Source: CAZLYK01 sp964563495 (GTDB lineage: Bacteria > Acidobacteriota > Blastocatellia > RBC074). From it: a stretch of 53,977 nucleotides of DNA. Below, piece after piece: positions 53,873-53,977 of this stretch (positions are counted from its first letter, which is position 1; each line of letters starts with the position of its first letter). Made by a program: the position numbers and the translations under genes. The stretch is taken from contig CAZLYK010000022.1 in the NCBI GenBank assembly GCA_964563495.1, positions 1 to 53,977 on the forward strand. The letters are read 5' to 3'. The notes beneath the pieces are model-generated. The model ran no database searches. It worked only from the letters and a program-made list of their open reading frames with translations, and was not told the DNA's origin.

Positions 53873-53977
53873 GATCACTCCTCTGAAAAACCTGGGTACG
53901 CACGCCCCCGGCGTGCTCTGAAGTTTGGACATTTTCTTAAATCAGCACGTGGAAGATTCGGGCATCGGCCCCAAAGG

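Overview
This 54 kb, GC-rich window is a piece of a draft bacterial scaffold, very probably from an Acidobacteriota genome (Blastocatellia-like). That placement is an inference. It rests on a secreted mosaic protein with the Solibacter-type TIGR03437 domain, a DUF1501/DUF1800 pair, a DUF5777 barrel, multihaem cytochromes, and many intergenic inverted repeats built from CAGGATT units. A 100-N gap at 32913-33012 has the same 55 nt on both sides, so it is an assembly join, not real spacing. No rRNA, tRNA, IS element, prophage or CRISPR array was recognised.

Layout. 1-7.5 kb: PqaA-like secreted protein, geranylgeranyl-reductase-type flavoprotein, HerA-like ATPase, truA, queG and a kinase with altered motifs (all +). 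7.6-15.6 kb (-): a 1492-residue FG-GAP mosaic protein and the DUF1501/DUF1800 pair. 15.6-17.5 kb: a long non-coding stretch, then an SRPBCC-ArsR operon with a readable promoter and operator. 17.7-26.7 kb: the most unusual locus (below). 26.7-32.8 kb: nfo, a BON/zinc-ribbon protein, dienelactone hydrolase, enoyl-CoA hydratase, a haem-motif DUF5777 barrel and a SYLF protein. 33.0-36.2 kb (-): cstA-nagA. 36.4-42.3 kb: methylmalonyl-CoA mutase catalytic subunit, prfB with a programmed +1 frameshift, ftsK. 42.5-48.0 kb: a hexulose-phosphate-synthase-like enzyme, a small membrane protein, DUF47-Pit phosphate uptake and a lytic transglycosylase. 48.2-53.9 kb: a tetrahaem cytochrome, a DciA-like protein, gatC-gatA-cca and a DinB/DUF1572 protein.

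The candidate new system spans 17773-26664. In order it encodes: an RDD-type membrane protein with a zinc ribbon; a reverse-transcriptase-fold protein with altered catalytic motifs (motif A Asp to Glu, YxDD to YQDR) and a hydrophobic, probably membrane-spanning insertion; a fusion of an XRE-type helix-turn-helix to a GalU-like nucleotidyltransferase that lacks the GxGTR signature loop; a histidine kinase with about six GAF domains; a single-domain response regulator; a DUF5678 protein; and a DTG aspartic protease of retropepsin type. Three copies of the operator-like palindrome TGACA-N3-TGTCA sit upstream of the first gene (two) and the HTH-GalU gene (one, on its -35 box). This suggests that the HTH-GalU protein is a ligand-sensing repressor that controls itself and the membrane/pseudo-RT unit. 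The RT and GalU folds both look repurposed from enzymes into binding or sensing roles.

The second theme is the repeat family. About sixteen copies, many with perfect 42-44 bp arms, lie at gene ends. The element termini supply the stop codons, and sometimes the last residues (NRQD), of about fifteen of the forty genes. At two convergent pairs both genes end inside opposite arms of one element.
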